Source: Stutzerimonas nosocomialis (GTDB lineage: Bacteria > Pseudomonadota > Gammaproteobacteria > Pseudomonadales > Pseudomonadaceae). Taken from it: DNA of 64,000 nucleotides. Below the pieces are notes generated by a model, which saw nothing but the letters and a program-made list of their open reading frames with translations, was not told where the DNA came from and did no database searches. The stretch covers positions 62,001 through 126,000 of the forward strand of contig NZ_QLAE01000004.1 in the NCBI RefSeq assembly GCF_005876855.1. The letters run 5' to 3'. Position 1 is the first letter of the stretch. Each line of letters starts with the position of its first letter. A program made the translations under genes and the position numbers. Positions 25,592-33,967 of this stretch are shown piece by piece.

Positions 25592-27057
25592 CAAACCACC
25601 TTCGCCAACAACTATTTAAACCACTTAAAGAGCTAACACTCTTTAGCTACCATGCGCATGGAAGTACTATAACAAAAGATGGTTCTGGCCTGCCGTTTTG
25701 CTGTTGGCCTGATGGCACGCCCAATAACGTCGCAAATCTCTACATGCTCGCACTACGTGACCGCCCTGGCCGAGGTGGAAAAGGCCTATCAAGGCACGGC
25801 GGTAAAGGCGGAAGCATTGGGGAGTATGCATCCAAAATAAGCCCACTAGTTCGCTACTGCTTCAGATACCGAACTGACTTTATAGGACTGTCTGACCAAC
25901 AGTTCTCAGACTTCATTGACGAATTAAGAAAGGAGCGATCTGTCAACGATCCCACTGTAAATAGGCGCACCGAAACTACACTCCTAGCAATTGGTAGGAT
26001 CTGTCTAGATTTTTTGCAATTCGTAGGACGTCTTTATGGCGACGATGCATTTGTATCAGAGAATGGAACCATCCGCGCCGTAATGAAAACATTTACTATC
26101 ACAACGCGCTCAGGAAGAACGATAAAGCGGAGTTATCTGCATCACCACTCTCTTCATGTATCTGGAACGCGCTACCACACGCGCGATCCGATCCCGAGCG
26201 AACATATAAAGCTTTTGCGAGATTCAGCAAACAAAATCCACCCATCGAGACACCTTCAACTTCGACGGAATCTGGTGATTTCCTTGCTTGAGCATACGGG
26301 CGCTCGACGCAGCGAGATAATTGAAATTACCGTTTCGGACATACGTAATGCCATGAACATGTCGTTCCCATTGCTACGTCTGCGAACCTTGAAACGTGGA
26401 ACCTATTCCGAGCGTTTTATCCCGATTTCAAGAGTGGTACTAAGCGAAGCTAAGAAATATATTCAGTTTGCCCGCAGAATATCTCTTCGCAACTTCAAGG
26501 ACACGGATCACGACAGACTCTTTGTTCAAGAAAAGACTGGTAAGCCGCTCGGTGCCTGCAGTATTACGAATGAAATGATTCAACTTAGAAGTCACGCCGG
26601 CATCGAAGAAAAAGTCTGTGCACACATGTTCCGCCATGCTTTCATCACCAATCTTTTCGTACTCCTAATCAAAAGACACAAGTTCAAGCAAAAGGACGAC
26701 TTCAGAAGCGCCCTGCTTAATAGCAAAAAGTTTCTTTACGACGTCATGCTGTGGACTGGCCACAAAGATCCCCTCTCGGTAGAACGGTATATTCATCTTG
26801 CATTCGCCAAACTTGATGGATACGAAGACATCGTTTCATCTGCCCATATAATCAGGACTAACCGTATATATGACCAGGCCGAGGAGCTACTTCTGAACGC
26901 ATTAAAAAATGGTATGCCAGTTGACGAGTACGTGCGTGAACTGGAGAAGCTAAAGCAACTTCGGCAAGAAGATCTCAAGAAAGAGACAAAGGAAGAGGAA
27001 GAGGAAGAGAATACGGAGTCAGTCAAAAGCTGGGAGCATTGGCATAACCACCTTTGA
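25588..27057 (+). CDS. ginD: GinD-like tyrosine recombinase of the GInt operon
   Basis: A 489-residue integrase with the clearest catalytic set of the operon: HTGARRSEIIEI (first Arg box, about 235-246), CAHMFRHAFITNLF (HxxRH, about 344-357), LWTGHKDP (GH, about 388-395) and ERYIHLAF (Tyr, about 401). The C-terminal 40 residues are a highly charged Glu/Lys tail. It starts at GTG 25588, overlapping the ginC stop, with GGAGG about 10 bases upstream. It is the last gene of the operon. The three recombinases share no long obvious identity, as in GInts, recombinase trios and Tn554-type TnpABC; gene sizes and order fit GInts best. Confidence 0.83.
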   Translation: MTNHLRQQLFKPLKELTLFSYHAHGSTITKDGSGLPFCCWPDGTPNNVANLYMLALRDRPGRGGKGLSRHGGKGGSIGEYASKISPLVRYCFRYRTDFIGLSDQQFSDFIDELRKERSVNDPTVNRRTETTLLAIGRICLDFLQFVGRLYGDDAFVSENGTIRAVMKTFTITTRSGRTIKRSYLHHHSLHVSGTRYHTRDPIPSEHIKLLRDSANKIHPSRHLQLRRNLVISLLEHTGARRSEIIEITVSDIRNAMNMSFPLLRLRTLKRGTYSERFIPISRVVLSEAKKYIQFARRISLRNFKDTDHDRLFVQEKTGKPLGACSITNEMIQLRSHAGIEEKVCAHMFRHAFITNLFVLLIKRHKFKQKDDFRSALLNSKKFLYDVMLWTGHKDPLSVERYIHLAFAKLDGYEDIVSSAHIIRTNRIYDQAEELLLNALKNGMPVDEYVRELEKLKQLRQEDLKKETKEEEEEENTESVKSWEHWHNHL

Positions 27058-27123
27058 ATGTTGCGATACAACTCGCTTCACTGCCGAAGCGTCCATAAAG
27101 CGCGTGTCTAATGACGACGACGT

Positions 27124-27324
27124 TTACCGGTCGTTCACTGGGGCGAAAGAGACAATCCGCTCCTGCCCGTGCAAGGTGGCATCCTGAATGCCCGACTCAA
27201 TCCGTAGGGCTCTGTCCGGATAGATGTCCTTGAGGTTCGTCATCACCTGACCCTTGTCAAGGCTGAAGATCACTTGGCCGTTGTGATCAACCAGGAATGC
27301 ATGGTCGATGCCGCCAAAGTCCAC
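27124..27324 (-). pseudogene. Fragment resembling a periplasmic sensor (Cache-like) domain
   Basis: A 66-residue frame (AFLVDHNGQVIFSLDKGQV, then HGQERIVSFAPVNDR) resembles part of the ligand-binding Cache domain of chemoreceptors or diguanylate cyclases. It has no start-associated signal sequence and no output domain. It sits between ginD and the mosaic hrpB, so it is most likely carried-over donor DNA. The identity is weak, by pattern only. The 239 bases to the hrpB stop show nothing recognisable. Confidence 0.35.
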
Positions 27325-27563
27325 GACATCTATGATCCTCCACTAGGGTGTCAAGGGTGAACCGTCGCTTAAGTTCCGGAGCACACATTTACAAAGGGCC
27401 GAAATCTGCAAAAAACGGGCACGTCGACTCTACGAATGGCAATACGGTAAAACTCGCACGGCCCTAGTACGCCGGTTGACTGGCACACTCAACAGAGAGC
27501 CAACCTGCGTTGCTCTCGAGGCAACACTGGGTTCCGGTTCACACGCCCGCATTGAGCAACAGC

Positions 27564-30089
27564 CTACGATTTTCGCGGCTTAGCTCTAGCTGTAGCCTGG
27601 GCCACAAGCGGGTCCTCAGGCCAGTAATGCTTAGGGTACCTACCTCGTAAATCTTTCTTCACTTCCGCGTAGGTATTGCGCCAGAAACTCGCCAGGTCCT
27701 GGGTGACCTGCACCGGGCGCTGGGCCGGGGACAGCAGGTGCAGCTTGACGCCCTGACGGCCACCGGCGATGCGCGGAGTGTCGGCGAGGCCGAACAGCTC
27801 TTGGAGGCGCACCGCGAGAACCGGCATCTCGTCGCTGTAGTCGAGGCGGATGCGCGAGCCGGAGGGCACTTCCAGCGTACGCGGCGCCAGCTCGTCGAGG
27901 CGTTGCGGCAGCGGCCAGGGCAGCAGGCCATGGAGGATGCCGGCGAGGTCGAGGTTGGCGAAATGGCTGAGGCGGCTGACCTTGCCCAGCCAGGGCTGCA
28001 GCCACTCCTCCAGGCTGGCCAGAAGCGCCGCGTCGGAGAGGTCTGGCCATTCGCTGCTGCCCGTGTCGGCCAGGTCCAGTCGGCGCAGCAGCGCCACCCG
28101 CGCCTGCCACTGGCGCAGCTCCGCACTCCACGGCAGCAGCTCCAGCCCCTTGCGTCGCACCAGACCGAGCAGCGCACGCGAGCGGGCCTCGTCATCCAGT
28201 TCGGCAAGGGCTTCGCGGGCCAGCACCAACTCACCCACTTTCACCTGACGTTCGGCGCGCAGCACACCTTCGCGCTCTTCCCAGTCGAGCAGGTCCTGGC
28301 ACCTTACCTGTTCGGCCAGAGGGCCGTCGAACAGTGCGGGATCAAGGTCGGCCGCGAGATAGATGCGCTCTTCACGCTGGCCCTGGCGGCTACCGAGATC
28401 GGCGATCACCAACCAGGGCTCCTTCATCAGCGCATCCGGCTCGCCAAAGGTGGCTGCACGGCCATTGGCCAGCCGATAATCGGCCCCTCCGGCACGACGT
28501 TGCTGGGCAATGCGGTCCGGGTAGGCGAACGCCAGCAGGCAGCCGAGCCAGCGCGGGTGATCCGGATCGGCCACCGGCTCGCTGGCCGGGCCACGCAGGT
28601 AGGAACGGAACTGCCGCGCCAGCTGGCGAGCACGCTGCACGCCGCCACGAGCGCCACGCGCTGCCTTGTCGTTACCGGCCAGCAAGGCGAGGCGGCTGTG
28701 CAGGTCGGCACCGCCACCACGCAGGATGTCGCGCTCGCCCAGTAGGGCGGCGAGGTCACAGGCCAGGCCGCCGAGTCCCAGGGCGTGGCCACGTAACAGC
28801 AGGTGGGCAATGCGCGGATGGGCGGGCAGTTCGGCCATGGCCTGGCCATGGCGGGTCAAGTTGCCATCGTCGGCCAGTGCGCCGAGGCGTTGCAGCAGGT
28901 CACGGCCCTGGGCGTAGGCAGCCGTGGGCGGCGGATCGAGCCAGGCCAGTTCATTGGGATCACCAATCCCCCAGCGCGCCAGTTGCAACGCCAGTCCGGC
29001 AAGGTCGGCCTGGAGGATTTCCGCGCTCCCGTGGGCGGCCAGTTGCTCATGCTGGGCCTCAGACCAGAGCCGGTAGCAGGCACCCGGCTGCAGACGGCCG
29101 GCACGGCCGGCACGCTGGGTCGCGGAGGAGCGGGAAATACGCTGGGTGTCCAGGCGAGTCATGCCACTGGCCGGGTCGAAGCGCGGTACACGCTCCAGGC
29201 CCGCGTCCACCACCACGCGCACGCCATCGATGGTCAGGCTGGTCTCGGCGATGTTGGTGGCCAGCACCACCTTGCGCTTGCCCGCCGGTGCCGGCTCGAT
29301 GGCCGCGCGCTGGGCAGCGAGGTCCAGTTCACCGTGGAGCGGGCAGAGCAGGATCTCTGACCGGCCAGCGAGGCGCTCGGCCAACTGCTCGGCGACGCGG
29401 CGAATCTCCGCCTGGCCGGGGAGGAACACCAGCAGGCTGCCAGGTTCATCGGCCAGGGCCTGGAGCATGGTCTGTACCACCCGGGGTTCGAGCGCCTCGC
29501 CGATCTGACTCGGCCGCCCCCAACGCTGCTCCACCGGATACATGCGACCTTCGCTGCGTACCACAGGCGCCTCGTCCAGCAGGCGCGACAGGCGCTCGCC
29601 TTCCAGCGTGGCGGACATCAGCAGCACCTTCAGCGGCGGTTCGTCGCGCAACAACTCACGGCCGTTGAGACACAAGGCCAACGCCAGATCGGCATCGAGA
29701 CTACGCAGATGATACTCATCAAATATGAGCAGCCCAACGCCATCTAGGGCAGGATCGTCTTGAAGCCGACGAGTAAGAATGCCTTCAGTCACTACTTCAA
29801 TTCGAGTCTGTGGTCCGACCTTACTCTCCAAGCGAATTCGATAGCCGACTGTTTGCCCAACGCTTTCTCCCAGCTCGCTCGCCAGTCGCTCAGCTGCGGC
29901 TCTGGCAGCTAGTCGACGTGGTTCGAGCATGACAATAGTCTGGTCGGCCAGCCAAGGCTCTTCCAGCAGCGCTATTGGTACTCGCGTTGTTTTGCCTGCC
30001 CCCGGCGCTGCCTCAAGTACAACTTCATTACGTGCAGACAAGGCATCTCTTAAAGCGGGCAAAACAGATTCAATCGGCAACAAACTCAT
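27564..30089 (-). CDS. hrpB: HrpB ATP-dependent helicase, complete mosaic copy
   Basis: An 841-residue DEAH-type helicase of the HrpB family. Walker A is APGAGKTT (about 29-36), motif II FDEYH (about 122), then III LMSATLEGERLS, V NIAETSLTIDG and VI QRAGRAGRLQPG, followed by the HrpB C-terminal domain ending near ARAKPRKS. I chose ATG 30089, preceded by AGGAG; an upstream ATG adds eight residues. The DNA is a mosaic. Codons from 30089 to about 29706 and from about 27680 to 27564 are near half G+C, while the middle is high-GC like the chromosome. The first break coincides with the point where the resident copy is cut. The residue after DEYH is Leu (DEYHLRS), where DEFHERS would be usual. It presumably replaces the broken copy. 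Confidence 0.9.
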   Translation of the reverse strand: MSLLPIESVLPALRDALSARNEVVLEAAPGAGKTTRVPIALLEEPWLADQTIVMLEPRRLAARAAAERLASELGESVGQTVGYRIRLESKVGPQTRIEVVTEGILTRRLQDDPALDGVGLLIFDEYHLRSLDADLALALCLNGRELLRDEPPLKVLLMSATLEGERLSRLLDEAPVVRSEGRMYPVEQRWGRPSQIGEALEPRVVQTMLQALADEPGSLLVFLPGQAEIRRVAEQLAERLAGRSEILLCPLHGELDLAAQRAAIEPAPAGKRKVVLATNIAETSLTIDGVRVVVDAGLERVPRFDPASGMTRLDTQRISRSSATQRAGRAGRLQPGACYRLWSEAQHEQLAAHGSAEILQADLAGLALQLARWGIGDPNELAWLDPPPTAAYAQGRDLLQRLGALADDGNLTRHGQAMAELPAHPRIAHLLLRGHALGLGGLACDLAALLGERDILRGGGADLHSRLALLAGNDKAARGARGGVQRARQLARQFRSYLRGPASEPVADPDHPRWLGCLLAFAYPDRIAQQRRAGGADYRLANGRAATFGEPDALMKEPWLVIADLGSRQGQREERIYLAADLDPALFDGPLAEQVRCQDLLDWEEREGVLRAERQVKVGELVLAREALAELDDEARSRALLGLVRRKGLELLPWSAELRQWQARVALLRRLDLADTGSSEWPDLSDAALLASLEEWLQPWLGKVSRLSHFANLDLAGILHGLLPWPLPQRLDELAPRTLEVPSGSRIRLDYSDEMPVLAVRLQELFGLADTPRIAGGRQGVKLHLLSPAQRPVQVTQDLASFWRNTYAEVKKDLRGRYPKHYWPEDPLVAQATARAKPRKS
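29687..29706 (-). other. Right junction candidate (att-like repeat and composition break)
   Basis: GATCGGCATCGAGACTACGC repeats, imperfectly, the sequence at 20502-20521 in the same orientation. To its left hrpB is high-GC; to its right the hrpB 5' part drops to about half G+C with different codon choice. This is the natural candidate for the second recombination site of the island, or for the end of an older element that resupplied the 5' part of hrpB. Confidence 0.5.
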
Positions 30090-30301
30090 GATGGCTCCTA
30101 GCTGAGCCACCAATTATAGATACGAGGGAAGCTGTTACGGCACGGCGGTATGTCAATCACGCCCAGTGCACGGCTCCCTTCGGGCCGCTCAGAGATAAAC
30201 GGGGCCTATTTAAACGGCATGATGGACATCAAGGCCACAGCCAGCATCTGCCCCTTGAACACCTGACGAGGGGGATCCTCTTGCCAGTGTTGCGCCCCGG
30301 C

Positions 30302-30580
30302 TCAGCTGGCTCCGTGATCCGAAAACATCGGATCATTTAACAGCCAGCTGACTAACACCGGATGTAGAGGTCCATGCTTGTCGGCCAATAGGGAAAGCTC
30401 TTGCTTGGATCGCTCTTCCACTCGACCAGCCAACCAGACGGCTTCTGCTGTCGGGTAATGCCGAAGTAGATTATTTGCTTGGTACCGTACGTTTTCAGGA
30501 AGGCTCGTGTCCCTAGCCAGCTCCTGTAGGAAGTCCCGTGTTTGAACAACGCTACGGGTGCGCTCATGGGCCATCGTCAT
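30302..30580 (-). CDS. BPSL0761-family small protein
   Basis: A 92-residue protein matching the small BPSL0761-type family: MTMAHERTRSVVQTRDFLQEL at the start and QANNLLRHYPTAEAVW in the middle (about 47-62). It is soluble and helical. The family is common on plasmids and islands and has no known function. It lies downstream of the Gabija-like pair on the same strand, 73 bases after gajB, and could be transcribed with it. The 188 bases between it and hrpB hold no gene. Confidence 0.75.
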   Translation of the reverse strand: MTMAHERTRSVVQTRDFLQELARDTSLPENVRYQANNLLRHYPTAEAVWLAGRVEERSKQELSLLADKHGPLHPVLVSWLLNDPMFSDHGAS

Positions 30581-30653
30581 GGTATTGCTCCTGAAATGTC
30601 CGCGGGGAGAGGCGGCTTCTCGTCACTCAACATGAGTCGTCAGCCTCTCCGCC

Positions 30654-31838
30654 TCACTTTTCGATCACTGCATTGAGCGCGCCAGAGCCATCCCATATGG
30701 GGTAAGGGAGCCCTTTCACCTTCTTATCCTCGACGAGGAAGGCCAGGCTATAGCGCGCGCGGGTAATCGCGACGTATAGCTTGTTTCGCGACTCCTCCGT
30801 CTTATCCTTGTCGAACACTTTGGCATTTCCGCCAATGAACTTCAGATGTTTATCTGACGGGATCACAAGCACTCGATCAAAGCCTAAGCCTTTGCAGGAA
30901 CCGAACGTATAACAGATAAGGTTACCCGGTAGGTATCCAGTGCCGGTGGTGGACGACCAGCGCAGTACTTGAGGCTGAAACGCTGCCAAGTAATCGCTCA
31001 CCTGAGATTGTTTCACTATGAAGGTGCCATGGTGATGCGATATTTCGTCTGGCACTTTCTCGACACCTGTTACCGTCTTGTCATACAGCCCCAGGTGGAT
31101 CGTGTCGGAGAGGTCGCAGATTTCTTGTATGCACCTGCGATTCTTCGGCATCGAATGCTTTTCGAACTTCATTTTCCCGACGAAGTAATCGACCTTCTGT
31201 TGAGGCGTCTGCGGAGCCTTATGGCCGAACGTCGTTGTGTAGATTGTCTGTCGAAAGTCGCCCACACAACAGATCGAGTCGACCATGACCTTGTTGAGTG
31301 ATTTGATCACGTCGTAGTCCCAACCGACCAAATCCTGCACTTCATCAAAATAGACCCTTTGATAAATCTCCTTCAACCGCTTGGCAGGGGCATTTTTGGA
31401 TAGTTTCGCAATGAGGGTCGCAAGCTTTGCCAAAAACCCGGAGTACGCCTTTGTTTTGCAGGGCGTCAGGTAATGCAGTGGATTGATCGTGCCATCTTCC
31501 GATTTTTCAGCTCTGCCTTCAATGTAGTAGGTTGTACCTGATATTAAGTGAGGGTTGTTCTCAGTGAACGAGATAGTCGTGATCCGATCTGGAAATACCT
31601 CGCTCTGATAGGGACGCACCATATCTTCCAGGTAAAAAGAGAACAGCCCCTTGACGACGAAGTGCTCACTGCTAGCACCGTACAACTCAACAAAACGAGA
31701 GCGCAACTCTGCCTGATTATTGGTTGTATAGGTGACTACAAGCACACGTCCACCAGCCTTGATGGTCTCAATGGCTTCAGTAATGATCTTGTGCGTTTTC
31801 CCTGATCCGGCGCCTGCGACCCAGAGTTCGTTAGGCAA
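30654..31838 (-). CDS. gajB: Gabija-like GajB: UvrD/Rep-type superfamily 1 helicase
   Basis: A 394-residue SF1 helicase. Walker A is VAGAGSGKT (about 8-16), motif Ia lies in VLVVTYTTNNQAEL, Walker B is VYFDEVQDLVGWD (about 168), motif III CVGDFRQTIY (about 190), and motif VI YVAITRARYSLAFLVED (about 357-373). It is shorter than typical GajB (near 490 residues). Its start overlaps the 3' end of the OLD/TOPRIM gene by 8 bases, the usual gajA-gajB order. In Gabija, GajB works with GajA, a DNA nuclease, to stop phage infection. Assignment rests on the gene pair and motifs; no structural comparison was possible. Confidence 0.78.
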   Translation of the reverse strand: MPNELWVAGAGSGKTHKIITEAIETIKAGGRVLVVTYTTNNQAELRSRFVELYGASSEHFVVKGLFSFYLEDMVRPYQSEVFPDRITTISFTENNPHLISGTTYYIEGRAEKSEDGTINPLHYLTPCKTKAYSGFLAKLATLIAKLSKNAPAKRLKEIYQRVYFDEVQDLVGWDYDVIKSLNKVMVDSICCVGDFRQTIYTTTFGHKAPQTPQQKVDYFVGKMKFEKHSMPKNRRCIQEICDLSDTIHLGLYDKTVTGVEKVPDEISHHHGTFIVKQSQVSDYLAAFQPQVLRWSSTTGTGYLPGNLICYTFGSCKGLGFDRVLVIPSDKHLKFIGGNAKVFDKDKTEESRNKLYVAITRARYSLAFLVEDKKVKGLPYPIWDGSGALNAVIEK

Positions 31839-33489
31839 AATCGAGCACCTCGTCTAGAAAGGCTGGGTACTTGAAGTCCAGTGCGCCATCGAACAGTTTG
31901 ACCGCAGAGTCGACCTTGCGAGCGCCTTTACCGTTGCCCTTTACGCTCTTGAACCAACGGATCAAATTTTCCCTTCGATCCTCCAGAGAGACCTCTGCGT
32001 TGTAGATATTGAAGGTTTCCGTCGACAAGACTTCCTTTGCGAAAGCGTCAAGGGTTTTAATGTCAACTGCGTTGGCATAAATCATCGCTGGCTCAAGCGA
32101 AAATTCGGCGTCGTTCATCGACGAGTACAGCTTGATGTTAGGAAACGCAGCGTATTCCAGACGTCCTTGTACAACGTTACCGTTATAGTCGCCGTCATTA
32201 TCCCTGAGCACATGGATCTTGGTGCCGATCTCTTTACCGACTTCGATGAACGTCTTGAAACCTACACCGCGTACCACGATGATATCTATCCCGTCCTGCT
32301 CAGGCAGTCGGTTGTGTTTTCGTTGGTAGATTTTCTTGAGCACCAGTTCGTCCGACGGCCCCTCGACCAGGATGACCTTGCCCGACAGTGCCACCCGCAA
32401 GGTGTCGTAGCCAGGAAGACGCTTGAGGGTCTTCACCACTTTAGCGTCTAGCGTGTGCAGCCTTTTGTACCCTGACTGCACAAGGCAAATTTTGTCGATA
32501 CTCAGCTTGTTCAACACATACGAGCTGTGGGTGGTCAGGAACAGCTGCTTGTCTCCTCGCTGGGTTTCGATGTAGTGCACAAGCTTGTTCAGATTGGTGT
32601 GAGATAGATGATTTTCGGGCTCTTCCATCATCACCAGATCGATGTCGTGGGATTTGTTCTGAATGGCCAGTTTAATCTGCACATTGCTCTGTTCACCCTT
32701 GCCGATGAGGTGAAAAGGCACATCATCGACCTCAAGCTGTAGGCCGGTCTGGATGGAGCCCGCAGGTAACGTACTTGCTGCAATGGTGAGCTTGCTATCG
32801 GTGATAAGGTGACCCGCATCAAGGCTGGCATTGACCGTCCTGACCTCCCCGGAGTTGTTAAACACCTGCAGGTTTTCACGATAATTGAGGGTCAGCTTGA
32901 CGAGCTCTTCCTTCGCCAATGCGGTGTTGAGAATGCTCGAAATGTACTGGTTCTTCCCCATGGTTGGGTGGATACGTGTGGGGTCGATGTACAGCGCCTT
33001 AAACTTCTTAGCGATCGGTTTTATCGGATTCCAACCGAAATCGAGCCATTCCACCTTATAGAATTCGATCGGAATGCTGGTGATGTTCGGCTTGGTCAGC
33101 AGGTGGCTCTCGTATACGGCCTCCAGCGACGGGTCGAAACAGGCTTGTACCAAGACGCCCTGGGCGTCAGCCTTGAGGCTGTTGTTCGAGCCTCGGTACT
33201 CAGGCACACCGTCAATGTAGGCTTCGATGATAAGGCTGGGCAGGTGCTTGGAGCTCAAGTCAGAGGCGAGAAACCGCGTGACGGCATCCTGATTGAAAAG
33301 ATCAGGGGAGAACTCGCCGTTGAAGGGCCGTCCACGATGATTGTAATTGAGCACAATTTCTAACGCTTCCAAGATTGTGCTTTTACCAGCATTGTTGTCG
33401 CCGACGAAAATATTGACGTCGTCGTTGAATTCTAGAAGTTCGTCGCGAAATTTTTTGAAGTTGATCAGCTTGATGGCTTTAACGTGCAC
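31831..33489 (-). CDS. gajA: Gabija-like GajA: OLD-family ATPase/TOPRIM nuclease
   Basis: A 552-residue OLD-family protein. The N-terminal ABC-type ATPase has Walker A VGDNNAGKST (29-38), a signature-like region near 260, Walker B DLVMMEEPENHLS (about 289) and the switch histidine in LFLTTHSSYVLN (about 318). The C-terminal TOPRIM has VILVEGPSDELVLKKIY (catalytic Glu, about 372) and HVLRDNDGDYNG (DxD, about 423). Class 2 OLD proteins are paired with UvrD-type helicases, exactly as here with the overlapping downstream gene. GajA nicks DNA when nucleotides are depleted during phage infection. The length is close to the GajA norm. AT-content is intermediate, so the pair is probably acquired. Confidence 0.82.
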   Translation of the reverse strand: MHVKAIKLINFKKFRDELLEFNDDVNIFVGDNNAGKSTILEALEIVLNYNHRGRPFNGEFSPDLFNQDAVTRFLASDLSSKHLPSLIIEAYIDGVPEYRGSNNSLKADAQGVLVQACFDPSLEAVYESHLLTKPNITSIPIEFYKVEWLDFGWNPIKPIAKKFKALYIDPTRIHPTMGKNQYISSILNTALAKEELVKLTLNYRENLQVFNNSGEVRTVNASLDAGHLITDSKLTIAASTLPAGSIQTGLQLEVDDVPFHLIGKGEQSNVQIKLAIQNKSHDIDLVMMEEPENHLSHTNLNKLVHYIETQRGDKQLFLTTHSSYVLNKLSIDKICLVQSGYKRLHTLDAKVVKTLKRLPGYDTLRVALSGKVILVEGPSDELVLKKIYQRKHNRLPEQDGIDIIVVRGVGFKTFIEVGKEIGTKIHVLRDNDGDYNGNVVQGRLEYAAFPNIKLYSSMNDAEFSLEPAMIYANAVDIKTLDAFAKEVLSTETFNIYNAEVSLEDRRENLIRWFKSVKGNGKGARKVDSAVKLFDGALDFKYPAFLDEVLDFA

Positions 33490-33660
33490 TCTAAATCCCT
33501 CTAGGCATCGCTTGATAATGGCGTATTACCATGGCAAATGAACCGTACCTTGGGTGGTGTGTGCTGTCCATATGGCTATCAGCTGAAGACGAACGTCTAG
33601 AGCAGTTTTGAATCACCTCGAGTGCCGTGGTCACATCTAATGCCTGCTTTTGGCCCAGAG

Positions 33661-33809
33661 TGTGTAAAAACGCTTCGTCAAAATTGAAGTGCGCGCGTCT
33701 ACGTGAAATCTGAAATTTTTCGGCACCTCAGCAGATGTGGATTTCGCCCAGATGCGCGATTTCCAGTCCGGTTTTGAGTACCTGTCGCGCTCGAAAACGT
33801 TTTTACACA
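33661..33809. repeat. MITE-like non-coding element with 12-bp terminal inverted repeats
   Basis: TGTGTAAAAACG at 33661-33672 is repeated inverted as CGTTTTTACACA at 33798-33809, bounding a 149-base segment without a gene. Just outside, GACAGG-CA-CCTGTC (33835-33848) forms another small palindrome. The segment resembles short terminal-repeat elements scattered in Pseudomonas genomes. No target duplication is obvious by eye. The rest of the gap 33490-33967 holds nothing I can name. Confidence 0.5.
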
Positions 33810-33967
33810 GCCTCGGCCGATTGCAGCCGGTGACGACAGGCACCTGTCGGCCAAAAGCTGCCTGTCGTTGAGTGCAATTTTTGACTCATGGCTGCCAGCA
33901 ACGGCAGCAGTTAAAATGCTCAGAGACGATCACTCAACGAGCAATAGACCTAGTTTGTTCGACCGAG

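Larger units (their letters stand above)
20522..29706 (+). mobile_element. GInt-type integrative island inserted in hrpB
   Basis: A ~9.2-kb segment lies between two same-orientation copies of the SLDAD-coding sequence of hrpB. From the left it holds ginABCD (20614-27057), about 0.5 kb of debris, and a 2.1-kb hrpB 3' segment that completes the downstream hrpB reading frame. GInts are described as a ginABCD operon at one end, then cargo, then a short AT-rich end, integrated site-specifically. The gin genes are markedly AT-richer than the flanks. The right boundary at 29706 is my inference from the repeat and from the composition break. The element could instead extend far to the right, past the window. 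Confidence 0.6.

Noticed and set aside
20614-27057. Tn554-type TnpABC or recombinase-in-trio element
   Set aside because: There are four genes with sizes 760, 698, 202 and 489 residues. Tn554 has three genes of other sizes and trio elements have three recombinases without the small coiled protein. The GInt layout fits better.
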